This document shows, piece by piece, positions 25,000 to 34,028 of a stretch of 64,000 nt of DNA (position 1 is its first letter; every line of letters begins with the position of its first letter). Location of the stretch: assembly GCA_041739465.1 (NCBI GenBank), contig JBGSNX010000016.1, positions 1 to 64,000 of the forward strand. The letters run 5' to 3'. The stretch comes from BOKV01 sp041739465 (GTDB lineage Bacteria > Pseudomonadota > Alphaproteobacteria > Rhizobiales > Rhizobiaceae). The position numbers and the translations under genes were made by a program. A model generated the notes under the pieces. That model worked only from the letters and a program-made list of their open reading frames with translations, did not search any database and was not told the origin of the DNA.

Positions 25000-26136
25000 A
25001 TGAACAATGATTTGGCGGCTGCACGGTCTGCAGAAGACGCAAAGATACCGGTCACGGTGCTGACCGGTTATCTGGGAGCGGGCAAGACGACGCTGCTCAA
25101 CCGCATTTTGACCGGCGATCATGGCAAGCGCTACGCGGTCATCGTCAACGAGTTTGGCGAAGTGGGGATCGACAATGAACTGATTGTCGAATCCGATGAA
25201 GAAATCTACGAAATGAACAATGGTTGCGTTTGCTGCACGGTGCGCGGTGACCTGATCCGGGTTGTCGAAGGCCTGATGAAACGCAAAGGCCGTTTCGATG
25301 CAATCATCGTCGAGACGACCGGTCTTGCCGACCCTGCACCGGTGGCGCAGACATTCTTCATGGATGACGAGGTTCGCGCCGGAACCCGGCTTGATGCCGT
25401 GGTGGCCCTTGCCGATGCGCGCCATTTGCTGCTGCGCCTGAAGGACAGCCCCGAAGCCGAGGACCAGATTGCCTTTGCAGATGTGGTGCTGCTCAACAAG
25501 ACCGATCTGGTGAGCGCGGGCGAACTTGAAACGGTCGAGCAAGTCATTCGACAGATCAATCCGACAGCGGAAATCCATCGCACACAACGCGCCGACATTG
25601 CGCTTTCCAAGGTTCTGGGCCGCAGCGCTTTCGATCTCACGCGCATTTTGGAAAATGACCCGCATTTCCTGCAGGCCGAAGACCATCATCACGATCATGA
25701 ATGCGGTCCTGATTGCGATCATGACCACGACCACCACGACCACCATGGCCACGCACATCACGGGCATGAGCATCATGACCATCACGGGCACGATGACCAC
25801 GATCATCATGGGCACAAGGGTCTAGACGCGCGCGTTCACGACACCACGATCGGCAATGTTTCGCTGCTTGGCGGCGACATGAACCCCGACAAGTTTTTCC
25901 CCTGGATCCAGAAAATCACTCAGGCTGACGGCCCTGATATTCTGCGACTGAAGGGCATCATTTCCTTTGTCGATGATCCCGAGCGTTATGTGATCCAGGG
26001 CATTCACATGCTGATCGAAGGCGATCATCAGCGAGTCTGGCGGCAGGACGAAAAGCGCATGAGCAAGCTGGTTTTCATCGGACGAAAGCTCGACCGCGAA
26101 AAGCTGGAACGCACCTTTGCAGCCTGTGCAGCCTGA
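25000..26136 (+). CDS. COG0523 (CobW/ZNG1-like) G3E GTPase, His-rich
   Basis: A 378-residue G3E-family GTPase. Walker A GYLGAGKT (23-30), the metal-binding CXCC motif in NNGCVCCT (Cys76, Cys78, Cys79), ETTGLADP (105-112) and the guanine-specificity NKTD (166-169) are present. Residues 229-272 are a spacer with more than 20 histidines plus Asp, typical of zinc-handling members, followed by the CobW C-terminal domain (LRLKGIISFVDDPERYVIQGIH). It probably inserts or delivers Zn(II); a cobalamin role is less likely without cob genes nearby. The WD40 gene follows after 3 bases. Confidence 0.92.
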   Translation: MNNDLAAARSAEDAKIPVTVLTGYLGAGKTTLLNRILTGDHGKRYAVIVNEFGEVGIDNELIVESDEEIYEMNNGCVCCTVRGDLIRVVEGLMKRKGRFDAIIVETTGLADPAPVAQTFFMDDEVRAGTRLDAVVALADARHLLLRLKDSPEAEDQIAFADVVLLNKTDLVSAGELETVEQVIRQINPTAEIHRTQRADIALSKVLGRSAFDLTRILENDPHFLQAEDHHHDHECGPDCDHDHDHHDHHGHAHHGHEHHDHHGHDDHDHHGHKGLDARVHDTTIGNVSLLGGDMNPDKFFPWIQKITQADGPDILRLKGIISFVDDPERYVIQGIHMLIEGDHQRVWRQDEKRMSKLVFIGRKLDREKLERTFAACAA

Positions 26137-26139
26137 CCG

Positions 26140-27114
26140 ATGCCGTTGATTGCGCCTGTTGACACAGGTTCCCACGTTGAATGGGCCGGCTTTCTGGGTG
26201 ATTGCCCGGTTTTCGCGCTGGCGGATGGTCATGTGGTTCTGGCAAAAGGCGGCGAACGCAAGATAGCCATTGCCGGCGGCCTTGCAGTCGCTGCGCCTTC
26301 TGCGGATGGCAAGTTGCTTTACATCGGCGGCGAAAATGGTGCCATTTCGCAAGTTGATGAAGACGCAAGCATTGCCCTGCTCAGTGTCGCCAATGGAAAG
26401 TGGATCACCTCAATTGCCAGCGGGCCATCTGGGGCTGTCGCGTTCGCGGCAGGCAAGAATGCAACGGTATTGCTGGCAGACGGGACGCGCCACGATCTTG
26501 CGTGCGAGCGCACCATCGAGGGCCTTTCCTTTGCACCCAAAGGGCTGCGCGTTGCACTTGCGCGGTACAATGGCGTTGAACTTCGCTGGGTCGGGACAAA
26601 AGGCCCTTCGCAATTTCTTGAGTGGAAAGGCGCGCATATCAGCGTGATCTTCTCGCCGGACGGGCGTTTCATGGTCACTTCGATGCAGGAAAATGCGCTG
26701 CATGGCTGGCGACTGGCCGACAACCGGCACATGCGCATGACCGGGTATCCCGGCAAGGTGAAGTCATTGTCGTGGTCGGCCAAAGGCCGCTGGCTCGCTT
26801 CTTCCGGTGCTCCAGCCGCAATCGTGTGGCCGTTTTCCGGCAAGGACGGACCCATGGGCAAGGCGCCCAAGGAATTGGGCACCATGGGCCAGATACTGGT
26901 GACAAGGGTTGCCTGTCATCCGGTGGAAGACATCATCGCCATTGGCTACCAGAATGGAATGATCCTCGCGGTCCGGATAGAGGATGGCAAGGATGTGGTC
27001 TTGCGGCGGGGCGGCGACGCGGCAATTTCTTCGCTGAACTGGGACGGAGCCGGACGGCGCATCGCCTTTGGCGCGGAGAGCGGTGAAGCGGGAATCATTG
27101 ATATCGCCGGATAA
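26140..27114 (+). CDS. WD40-repeat protein paired with the COG0523 GTPase
   Basis: A 324-residue beta-propeller protein of WD40-like repeats (SVIFSPDGRFMVTSMQENALHGW, KSLSWSAKGRWLASSGAPAAIVW, ISSLNWDGAGRRIAFGAESGEAGI). No signal peptide, so it is cytoplasmic. The 3-base gap after the GTPase shows an operon, suggesting a scaffold or client-recognition role for the metallochaperone; that is inference from linkage. The function is not established. Confidence 0.87.
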   Translation: MPLIAPVDTGSHVEWAGFLGDCPVFALADGHVVLAKGGERKIAIAGGLAVAAPSADGKLLYIGGENGAISQVDEDASIALLSVANGKWITSIASGPSGAVAFAAGKNATVLLADGTRHDLACERTIEGLSFAPKGLRVALARYNGVELRWVGTKGPSQFLEWKGAHISVIFSPDGRFMVTSMQENALHGWRLADNRHMRMTGYPGKVKSLSWSAKGRWLASSGAPAAIVWPFSGKDGPMGKAPKELGTMGQILVTRVACHPVEDIIAIGYQNGMILAVRIEDGKDVVLRRGGDAAISSLNWDGAGRRIAFGAESGEAGIIDIAG

Positions 27115-27141
27115 TCCGGCCAACACGACAGGACGGCGCTC

Positions 27142-28041
27142 TTGGACACCTTAACCCGCATGCAGGCTTTCATCGAAGTTGTGGACGCTGAAGGCTTTTC
27201 GGCCGCAGCGCGCAAACTTGGGCGTTCAAAAGCATTGATGTCGAAATATGTCCGCGAGCTTGAGGATGATCTCGGCATCTTGTTGTTGAACCGCACCACG
27301 CGCCAGTTTTCACTGACCGAAGCCGGCCAGCTGTATTATGATCAAGCGACCGACATTCTGCGGCGGATCGGCGATTTGCAGGAAAGCGTGCGCGAAACAG
27401 GATCCGGGCTGCGCGGGCGCTTGCGGGTCTCGGCACCGCGCTCGCTGACCGATCTGGAGATCGGATTGCCCATTGTCGAATTTGCCACAGCCTACCCGGA
27501 GATCACCCTTGAACTCAATCTGGACGACCGGATCGTTGATCTTGTCGAGGATGCCTATGATGTTGCCATCCGGATTTCGCGCCTTACCGATTCAGCCCTG
27601 ATCGCCAAGAAGCTTGCCGATTTTCGGCTGGTATTGTGTGCTTCGCCGGAATTTGTCGAAAAACATGGAAGGCCACAAAAACCGCGCGATCTGCTGGGGT
27701 TTCCAGCCATTGTCGATACAAACTGGAAGGGTCGCAACAACTGGATCTTGATCGACGACGAAGGAAAGGAAGCAACGGTAACCGTGGCTTCGCTGTTTGA
27801 AGTGAACAGTCCGGAGGTCGCAAAGCGGGCTGCTCTGGCCGGGCTGGGCGTTACCTTGGTTCCGTTGTTTTCGGTTGAGCGCGAGATCAAGAGCGGCAAG
27901 CTGGTAAGCCTTCTGGAAAACCGCTTGCCAGCGGGCGGCGGTGTCTATGCAGTTTATCCGCACCGCCGTCATGTTCCTGCCAAGGTCCGGGTATTTGTCG
28001 ATTTCATGGCCAAGTGGTTTCGTGAAAACGGGCTTGGTTGA
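27142..28041 (+). CDS. LysR-family transcriptional regulator
   Basis: A 299-residue LysR regulator. It begins with TTG (MDTLTRMQAFIEVVDAEGFSA in translation), the conserved start of this subgroup, with an AGGAC site upstream. HTH ARKLGRSKALMSKYVRELED is followed by the LysR substrate domain (GRLRVSAPRSLTDLEIGLPI). This is the subgroup that often regulates neighbouring oxidoreductase or efflux genes. Here it sits 27 bases after the WD40 gene and just before the DUF1007/Ni transporter genes; its target is unknown. Confidence 0.92.
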   Translation: MDTLTRMQAFIEVVDAEGFSAAARKLGRSKALMSKYVRELEDDLGILLLNRTTRQFSLTEAGQLYYDQATDILRRIGDLQESVRETGSGLRGRLRVSAPRSLTDLEIGLPIVEFATAYPEITLELNLDDRIVDLVEDAYDVAIRISRLTDSALIAKKLADFRLVLCASPEFVEKHGRPQKPRDLLGFPAIVDTNWKGRNNWILIDDEGKEATVTVASLFEVNSPEVAKRAALAGLGVTLVPLFSVEREIKSGKLVSLLENRLPAGGGVYAVYPHRRHVPAKVRVFVDFMAKWFRENGLG

Positions 28042-28054
28042 TTCGAGGGTCACA

Positions 28055-28735
28055 ATGTCGAAAGCGTCTTCTGGTCGACGGGAAAACCAGCTCCTCAAGC
28101 GGGGAGTGCTTTGTTTGGCTGCCACCATGGCGCCTGCATCTGCAGCTTTCGCGCATCCGCATGTCATGGTTGAGGCCAATCTGGAAATCCTGCGCGATGA
28201 ATCGGGCAATGTCACGGAATTGCGCCATGTCTGGCGGTTCGACGAATTGTTCTCCACAACGGTGTTGCTGGATTTTGACGCCAACGCAAACAACGTTCTG
28301 GAGCCAGCCGAACTTGCCAGCGTTTCAGAGACTGTGACGCAATCCATCGCTGAGCAGGACTTCTTCACAGAGGTTCGCGTCGGCGACCAGACAATCGATT
28401 TCAAGCCGCCGCAAAAAGTGATGGTGGATTTTGTGGATGGACAGGTCCTGATGTTTTTTTCGCTCGGCTTTGAAAAGCCGCTGGCGTCTACGGCAGCAGC
28501 GTTCAAGGTTTCGGTGTCCGACCCGACCTATTATGTGGCCATGGAAATTGCCGATGAATCAGCCGTGCAGGTCACCGGCAAGGGCGCGGCGTGCGGTGTC
28601 GAGATTGCCCGGCCCGACTTTGACCAGTTGATGAGCCAGAACCAGGAAACGCTGACCGAACAGTTTTTCAACGATCCCAAGAATGACGGACTTGGCGACG
28701 AATGGCTTACGTGGATCACCCTCAAATGCCAGTGA
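28055..28735 (+). CDS. DUF1007 exported protein
   Basis: A 226-residue protein with an N-terminal signal peptide (KRGVLCLAATMAPASAAFA) and the mature start HPHVMVEANLEI, characteristic of DUF1007. WRFDELFSTTVLLDFDANANNVLEPAEL resembles an EF-hand-like metal site. DUF1007 genes usually accompany NicO/RcnA-type metal transporters, as here, and are thought to be periplasmic partners of the transporter. The 5' extension of the frame overlaps the LysR gene and is discarded. It overlaps the next start. Confidence 0.87.
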   Translation: MSKASSGRRENQLLKRGVLCLAATMAPASAAFAHPHVMVEANLEILRDESGNVTELRHVWRFDELFSTTVLLDFDANANNVLEPAELASVSETVTQSIAEQDFFTEVRVGDQTIDFKPPQKVMVDFVDGQVLMFFSLGFEKPLASTAAAFKVSVSDPTYYVAMEIADESAVQVTGKGAACGVEIARPDFDQLMSQNQETLTEQFFNDPKNDGLGDEWLTWITLKCQ

Positions 28736-29790
28736 AAAACCATGCAAACGCCATCCTGGCATTCGTTCTGGTTGCTGGCCTTGCCCTGCTTTTTCTGCCG
28801 GAGCTGGCGCATGCCGCCAATTCACTAGGCCTTGGAAATCCTGAAGTCACCGGACAGCCGCGAACCGGCTTCCTCATGTGGATACAAGACCGGCAGGCAG
28901 AGTTTTACAAACTGCTGACCGGCGAGATGAAGGCCATGCGCGAGGATGGCTCGCATGTCGTGGGCCTGATCGGCCTTTCCTTTGCCTATGGCATATTTCA
29001 TGCGGCAGGTCCTGGTCACGGCAAGGCGGTGATCTCCGCCTACATGCTTGCCAATGAGGTTGCAGCAAAACGCGGCATTGTTTTGTCGTTCGCCTCCGCC
29101 TTCATGCAGGCGCTGACTGCAATCATTGCGGTGGCAGCATTGGCGCTGGTGCTGCGCGGCGCGGGTTACAAATTGCAGGACGCAACGCGCTGGCTGGAGA
29201 TTGCCAGCTATGCCGGCGTAACACTTCTGGGTGCTTGGCTGCTGTATGCCAAGATCACCGGGCGTGGGCATTCGCACGCCCATCACGGTCATGCCCATGG
29301 AAGCCATGACCACGGGCACAGCCATGGTCACGATCATTCGGACCATGCACACCATCATCATGACCACCATGCCGGGCACGATCATGGGCCGGGTGAAAAG
29401 TGCAATGCGGTGGACAGTGAAGGGTCGCATGCGCATCTGCATGCGCCCGATCCTTCGATGTTGGAAAAGGATTTCAGCCTGCGGCAGGCGTGGACTGCAA
29501 TTCTTGCGGTGGGACTGCGGCCCTGTTCAGGCGCGTTGATCGTGCTGACATTTGCATTCCTCAACGGGCTGTATTTTGCCGGTATCGCAGCCACTTTGGC
29601 GATGGCGATTGGAACCGGCATTACCGTGGCCTCGCTTGCAGCGCTGGCCGTATGGGCCAAGGATGCCGCCGTCAGGATCAGCAGCGCAAATGACAGTGCT
29701 GCGGTGGTGCACCGGTCCATCGAGATCGTCGGCGCATTGATGGTGTTTGGTTTCGGTGCAATCTTGCTGGCAGCTACCCTTCAATCGTGA
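28726..29790 (+). CDS. Ni2+/Co2+ transporter, NicO/RcnA family, His-rich
   Basis: A 354-residue membrane protein. An N-terminal hydrophobic segment ends in a signal-like LAHAA; the family signature FHAAGPGHGKAV lies near residues 92-103; at least six helices follow. A cytoplasmic or periplasmic loop at about 182-220 is nearly all His with Gly, Asp and Ala. Such proteins export or import Ni2+/Co2+; the direction is not decided here. The start overlaps the DUF1007 stop; an ATG at 28702 is an alternative. No urease, hydrogenase or cobalamin genes are in the window. Confidence 0.9.
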   Translation: MPVKNHANAILAFVLVAGLALLFLPELAHAANSLGLGNPEVTGQPRTGFLMWIQDRQAEFYKLLTGEMKAMREDGSHVVGLIGLSFAYGIFHAAGPGHGKAVISAYMLANEVAAKRGIVLSFASAFMQALTAIIAVAALALVLRGAGYKLQDATRWLEIASYAGVTLLGAWLLYAKITGRGHSHAHHGHAHGSHDHGHSHGHDHSDHAHHHHDHHAGHDHGPGEKCNAVDSEGSHAHLHAPDPSMLEKDFSLRQAWTAILAVGLRPCSGALIVLTFAFLNGLYFAGIAATLAMAIGTGITVASLAALAVWAKDAAVRISSANDSAAVVHRSIEIVGALMVFGFGAILLAATLQS

Positions 29791-29898
29791 ACCCGTTTCT
29801 GGATGCGATCGCATTCGCTTGTCAGCAATGCTTGACTTGCCGCGCCTATCCGGTTCATTTCATTCCCATAAAAAACTGGTTTTGACCGGGAGGGGAAT

Positions 29899-30519
29899 AT
29901 GACGGCTGCACTTGCCTTGAGCAGGGCGATAGACGCTGTGACCACATTTATCGGCAGGTCGGCCTCTTGGCTGATCTTGGCCTCGGTTTTGGTCAGCGCC
30001 GTGAATGCCTTGGTTCGGGCGTTTCTCAACACTTCATCCAATGCATGGCTTGAATTGCAGTGGTACCTTTTCGGCGCAGCGTTCATGCTGGCTGCCGCCC
30101 ACACATTGAAGCAGAACGAGCACATCCGCATCGACATCATCTACGGCATGTTCTCGCGGCGTCGGCAGCACTGGATCGATCTGCTCGGGCACATCTTCTT
30201 TCTCATGCCGTTCGTGCTTTTGATGACCTGGTACCTGTTCATCTATGTGAACACGGCTTTCCAGTCCGGTGAAACGTCTGCCAATGCCGGCGGATTGCTG
30301 ATCTGGCCCGGCAAGCTGATGCTCCTGCTGGGGTTCATCCTGCTGCTGGTCCAGGGCATTTCTGAAATCATCAAGAAGATTGCCGTGATGCGGGGGGATA
30401 TTCCAGACCCCACGCCACATGTGTCGTCCCACAAGCCGATTGACGAGGCTGAGCCTCTTGAGGGCGTGCCTGGTGCTGGTGTGCCAGGCACGGGTGTGAA
30501 GGGAGCTGACCATGTTTGA
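29899..30519 (+). CDS. dctQ: TRAP transporter small membrane subunit
   Basis: A 206-residue protein with four transmembrane helices (SWLILASVLVSAVNALVRAFL, LQWYLFGAAFMLAAAHTLKQ, LGHIFFLMPFVLLMTWYLFIY, LLLLGFILLLVQGISEIIKK). The NEHIRIDIIYG motif between helices 2 and 3 is typical of DctQ. The polar C-terminal tail (about 170-206) is longer than usual and has a VPGAGVPGTGV repeat. Its last 8 bases overlap dctM. Confidence 0.93.
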   Translation: MTAALALSRAIDAVTTFIGRSASWLILASVLVSAVNALVRAFLNTSSNAWLELQWYLFGAAFMLAAAHTLKQNEHIRIDIIYGMFSRRRQHWIDLLGHIFFLMPFVLLMTWYLFIYVNTAFQSGETSANAGGLLIWPGKLMLLLGFILLLVQGISEIIKKIAVMRGDIPDPTPHVSSHKPIDEAEPLEGVPGAGVPGTGVKGADHV

Positions 30520-32587
30520 ACTCATCGCGCAGAACATGGCGCCAATCATGTTCGTCAGCCTGATCGTCTTCCTGCTGGCGGGCTATCCGGTTGCATTCTC
30601 TCTGGCCGCCAACGGGCTGCTGTTCTTCCTCATTGCGGTTGAACTTGCCCCTTATGCCAATGGTGAAATCACTCTTTCCTGGCCGTTCCTCTATGCCTTG
30701 CCAGACCGGATATGGGGGGTGATGTCGAACGAGACATTGCTTGCCATTCCGTTTTTCACCTTCATGGGGCTAGTGCTTGAGCGTTCTGGCATGGCCGAGG
30801 AACTGCTCGACACGTCCGGCAAGTTGTTCGGGCCTGTGCGCGGCGGTGTCGCCTACGCGGTTGTCTTTGTGGGTGCGCTGCTTGCAGCCACTACCGGTGT
30901 TGTTGCTGCATCGGTCATTGCGATGGGCCTCATCTCGCTGCCGATCATGCTGCGCTATGGCTATGACCGGCGCGTCGCTACCGGCGTCATTGCGGCCTCT
31001 GGTACGCTGGCGCAGATCATTCCACCCTCGCTGGTCTTGATCGTTATGGCCGACCAGTTGGGTGTCTCGGTTGGCGACATGTACAAGGGCGCAATCATTC
31101 CCGGTCTGGTCCTGACGATCTTGTATGCCGGTTACATCTCCATGGTCACAATGTTCTTTCCGAAAGCTGCTCCTGCCCTGCCGCCGGAAGCGCGAAGCTT
31201 TGGGGAAGGCGCGCCGTATGGGCCTGTCATGCGCGCAGTGGCATTCCCGCTGGTACTGGTATTGTGGGGCATGATCCTGCTGTTCTCGCCGACACTGGCG
31301 CTGGACATGCTGGCCTTGCTGCTGCCTCCGGTCGCGACTGCCTTCAATTCAAGTTTCACAGCACAGGGGCCGGTGATTTTCGCCTTCCTGGCACTGCTGA
31401 CAATCCTGTTTTTCATCTACTATCTGTTCCTGCGGGCTGTGCCGAGGGCGTTGTCGCAAGCGCTTGGACTGGTGTTTGTAGCCTTCGCCTTGTTCAGCAT
31501 TTACAGGGCCGGCATTGATCTTGCGTCCCGTTTTGGTGATCTGCCTTCCATTGGTGAAGCTGGCATCTGGTACTTCTGGGACATGCTGGTCTGGGTTGCC
31601 CATGACTGGGTCTGGTATCTGGCGATTTTTGCCACCTTGATGGGTGCAAATGCCCTGCGCTACGCGCCAAGCATACCAGTGGCCAAAGCGGTGGCGAAAA
31701 TTGTCAATGATTTGCTGCCGCCGCTGATCCTGATCTTCCTTGTTCTGGGAACCATCTTCCAGGGGATCGCCACGCCAACCGAAGGCGGCGCAATGGGCGC
31801 GGTAGGCGCAATCCTGCTGGCATTGTTGAAGCGGAAGCTGAGCTTCGATCTTACCCGTCAGGCACTGGAATCGGCGACCCGGCTTTCAGCCTTCGTGCTT
31901 TTCATCCTGATTGGCGCGCGCGTGTTCTCTTTGACGTTCTATGGCGTCAACGGCCATGTGTGGGTCGAACATCTCCTGACGTCCTTGCCGGGCGGGCAGG
32001 TCGGCTTCCTTATCATGGTCAATCTGTTGGTATTCCTGCTGGCATTCTTTCTCGATTTCTTCGAACTGGCCTTCATCATCGTCCCGCTTCTGGCACCGGC
32101 GGCTGCCGCGCTTGGCATCGATCTGATCTGGTTCGGGGTGCTGCTTGGCATCAACATGCAGACCAGCTTCATGCATCCGCCTTTCGGGTTTGCACTGTTC
32201 TATCTGCGGTCGGTGGCTGCAAAAGTGCCGTATGTCGACAAGGTCACAGGGATCACGACAGCTCCCGTTACGACCGGCCAGATCTACTGGGGCGCAGTGC
32301 CATTCGTGATCATTCAGGTGATCATGGTGGGGCTGGCGATCATGTTCCCGCAAATGGTCATGCACTACAAAGGCCCGCCGATTGCCCCGATCGAAGGCGG
32401 TCTGGTCATTCAAGCTCCAGCTGGCGGCAGCCTCGGTCTGCCACCCTTGGGCGGCGGCGGGTTGCAGGGCTTGCCCAATCAGCAACAGCCGGCGACAGGC
32501 TTGCCAGGCCTGCAGTTGCAGCCGCTTGGGCTGCCAAGCCCCGCGCCTGCAACGCCGGACCTGAGCCAGCCACCGAAGGTCAACTGA
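30512..32587 (+). CDS. dctM: TRAP transporter large membrane subunit, extended form
   Basis: A 691-residue DctM permease. The DctM fold is visible in MGLVLERSGMAEELLDTSG, TTGVVAASVIAMGLISLPIM, GTLAQIIPPSLVLIVMADQLG and the C-terminal FFLDFFELAFIIVPLLAPAA. It is much longer than the common 430 residues. An insertion of extra helices occupies about residues 240-400, and a Pro/Gly/Gln-rich tail (about 630-691) follows the last helix. The long form matches the mannitol/chloroaromatic/alpha-keto-acid TRAP group. The binding-protein gene is convergent downstream. Confidence 0.93.
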   Translation: MFELIAQNMAPIMFVSLIVFLLAGYPVAFSLAANGLLFFLIAVELAPYANGEITLSWPFLYALPDRIWGVMSNETLLAIPFFTFMGLVLERSGMAEELLDTSGKLFGPVRGGVAYAVVFVGALLAATTGVVAASVIAMGLISLPIMLRYGYDRRVATGVIAASGTLAQIIPPSLVLIVMADQLGVSVGDMYKGAIIPGLVLTILYAGYISMVTMFFPKAAPALPPEARSFGEGAPYGPVMRAVAFPLVLVLWGMILLFSPTLALDMLALLLPPVATAFNSSFTAQGPVIFAFLALLTILFFIYYLFLRAVPRALSQALGLVFVAFALFSIYRAGIDLASRFGDLPSIGEAGIWYFWDMLVWVAHDWVWYLAIFATLMGANALRYAPSIPVAKAVAKIVNDLLPPLILIFLVLGTIFQGIATPTEGGAMGAVGAILLALLKRKLSFDLTRQALESATRLSAFVLFILIGARVFSLTFYGVNGHVWVEHLLTSLPGGQVGFLIMVNLLVFLLAFFLDFFELAFIIVPLLAPAAAALGIDLIWFGVLLGINMQTSFMHPPFGFALFYLRSVAAKVPYVDKVTGITTAPVTTGQIYWGAVPFVIIQVIMVGLAIMFPQMVMHYKGPPIAPIEGGLVIQAPAGGSLGLPPLGGGGLQGLPNQQQPATGLPGLQLQPLGLPSPAPATPDLSQPPKVN

Positions 32588-32612
32588 CCTTCGGGTTGGA
32601 TACACAAAAATG

Positions 32613-32639
32613 AAAAAGCCCAGCTTGACCGGGCTTTTT
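32613..32639 (+). terminator. Rho-independent terminator of dctQM
   Basis: AAAAAGCCC (32613-32621) and GGGCTTTTT (32631-32639) form a 9-base-pair stem with a 9-base loop and a T-run, 25 bases after the dctM stop. Confidence 0.85.
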
Positions 32640-32673
32640 GTTTCTGATCGTTGAACCTTGATCATCAAACAAA

Positions 32674-32700
32674 AAACCCCGGAGCAAGGCTCCGGGGTTT
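32674..32700 (-). terminator. Rho-independent terminator of dctP
   Basis: AAACCCCGGAGC (32674-32685) and GCTCCGGGGTTT (32689-32700) form a perfect 12-base-pair stem with a 3-base loop. On the minus strand it is followed by a T-run, placing it just after the dctP stop. Confidence 0.88.
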
Positions 32701-32721
32701 CTTTAGCAAGGCGGGTTCGGC

Positions 32722-33828
32722 TTAGAGAGTGCCGTTGCGCTGTTGTGTCATCATGAAGGTGTCATAGGTGTATTCCGACACCTGTGCCCAAAGGTAAGCG
32801 TCCTTCTTGAACGCCAACTGATCGTCATAGACCTTCTTGAAGGTCGGGTTTACCGCGTTGATTTCGGCATAGACTTCTAGAGCTGCCTTGTAGGATGCGT
32901 CCATGACATCCTGCGGGAACGGGCTCAGTTTTGCGCCACCAGCTGCCAACCGCTTCAGTGCTTCGGGGTTCTTGTGGTCGTAGCTTGCCATCATGTCGGC
33001 GTTTGCTGCACGGCATGCAGAGTCAAGGATCGCCTTGTACGCTGGTGGCAGTTCATTCCACTTGGCAAGGTTGACGAGGGTGTGAAGGACGGATCCGCCT
33101 TCCCACCAGCCTGGATAGTAGTAGTAAGGCGCGACTTTGTAGAAGCCGAGCTTTTCATCATCGTATGGTCCGACCCATTCGGTCGCGTCGATCGTGCCCT
33201 TTTCAAGCGACGGATAGATTTCGCCACCTGGAATGGACTGAGGAACAACGCCAAGCTTCTTGGCAATGTTGCCGGCAAAGCCGCCGATGCGCATCTTGAC
33301 GCCGTTGAGGTCGGCAACGGACTTGATTTCCTTGCGGAACCAGCCGCCCATCTGAGCGCCGGTATTGCCGCAGATGAGGCCGTAAAGGCCCTGAGTTGCA
33401 TAGAACTCGTTCATCAGCGTGTTGCCATTGCCGTAATAGAACCACGCATTGTGCTGGCGTGCGTTCAAGCCGAACGGAATGCCTGTTCCGAATGCGTAGG
33501 TCGGGTCGATACCCCAGAAATAGTATGAAGCAGTGTGCGCCATTTCGACGGTGCCTGCTGCTGCTGCTTTTGCAGCTTCAAGTGCCGGGATGATTTCGCC
33601 ACCGGGGAATGTCTGGATGGTGAAATTGCCGTCAGTGGCTTCACTGACGAATTTCGCCATTGTGTCTGCGGCACCGAAAATGGTGTCGAGCGATTTCGGG
33701 AAAGACGATGTCAGGCGCCAGGTGATTTTCGGATTGCTCTGGGCAATTGCGGGAGCTGCAAGCGCGGAAGCGGCAGTTACGCCGGCACCGGCAGTTGCGG
33801 CCCTTTTAAGAAACAGGCGACGATCCAT
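32722..33828 (-). CDS. dctP: TRAP transporter solute-binding protein
   Basis: A 368-residue periplasmic binding protein. The N-terminus MDRRLFLKRAATAGAG has a twin-arginine motif, with cleavage probable after PAIA. The DctP fold shows in ITWRLTSSFPKSLDTIFGAA, FPGGEIIPALEAAKA, GFAGNIAKKLGVVPQSIPGGE and GTIDATEWVGPYDDEKLGFYK, the last resembling TakP-type binders of 2-oxo acids. It is encoded on the strand opposite dctQM. A strong GGAGGAGAAC ribosome site suggests high expression. Confidence 0.93.
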   Translation of the reverse strand: MDRRLFLKRAATAGAGVTAASALAAPAIAQSNPKITWRLTSSFPKSLDTIFGAADTMAKFVSEATDGNFTIQTFPGGEIIPALEAAKAAAAGTVEMAHTASYYFWGIDPTYAFGTGIPFGLNARQHNAWFYYGNGNTLMNEFYATQGLYGLICGNTGAQMGGWFRKEIKSVADLNGVKMRIGGFAGNIAKKLGVVPQSIPGGEIYPSLEKGTIDATEWVGPYDDEKLGFYKVAPYYYYPGWWEGGSVLHTLVNLAKWNELPPAYKAILDSACRAANADMMASYDHKNPEALKRLAAGGAKLSPFPQDVMDASYKAALEVYAEINAVNPTFKKVYDDQLAFKKDAYLWAQVSEYTYDTFMMTQQRNGTL

Positions 33829-34028
33829 GGATTAGTTCTCCTCCAAGAGTTTATTTCCGTACCCAGCCCTAAAGCACGGGGGGTTGGGCAAACTCGCATG
33901 CGCTGGATACATGTTCAAGGCCAAAATCCGGGCACTTGTCGCCGCAGGTGCCAATAAGGCATTGCCTTTGCAGAAAAAACAGCCATTTCTGGGCTTAACT
34001 GCCATAGGCCGCAATAACAGGACCGCCC

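Noticed and set aside
24892..25815. A 307-codon leftward frame rich in Met and Val
   Set aside because: It is the reverse complement of the His-rich region of the COG0523 GTPase: CAT/CAC codons read backwards become ATG/GTG. No ribosome site or family match.
25681..25818. CAC/CAT-rich repetitive DNA as a possible repeat element
   Set aside because: It is coding sequence for the His-rich spacer of the GTPase, in frame and without unit repeats of fixed length.
28825..29442. A leftward Met-rich frame opposite the Ni/Co transporter
   Set aside because: Same artefact, produced by the His-rich loop of the transporter.
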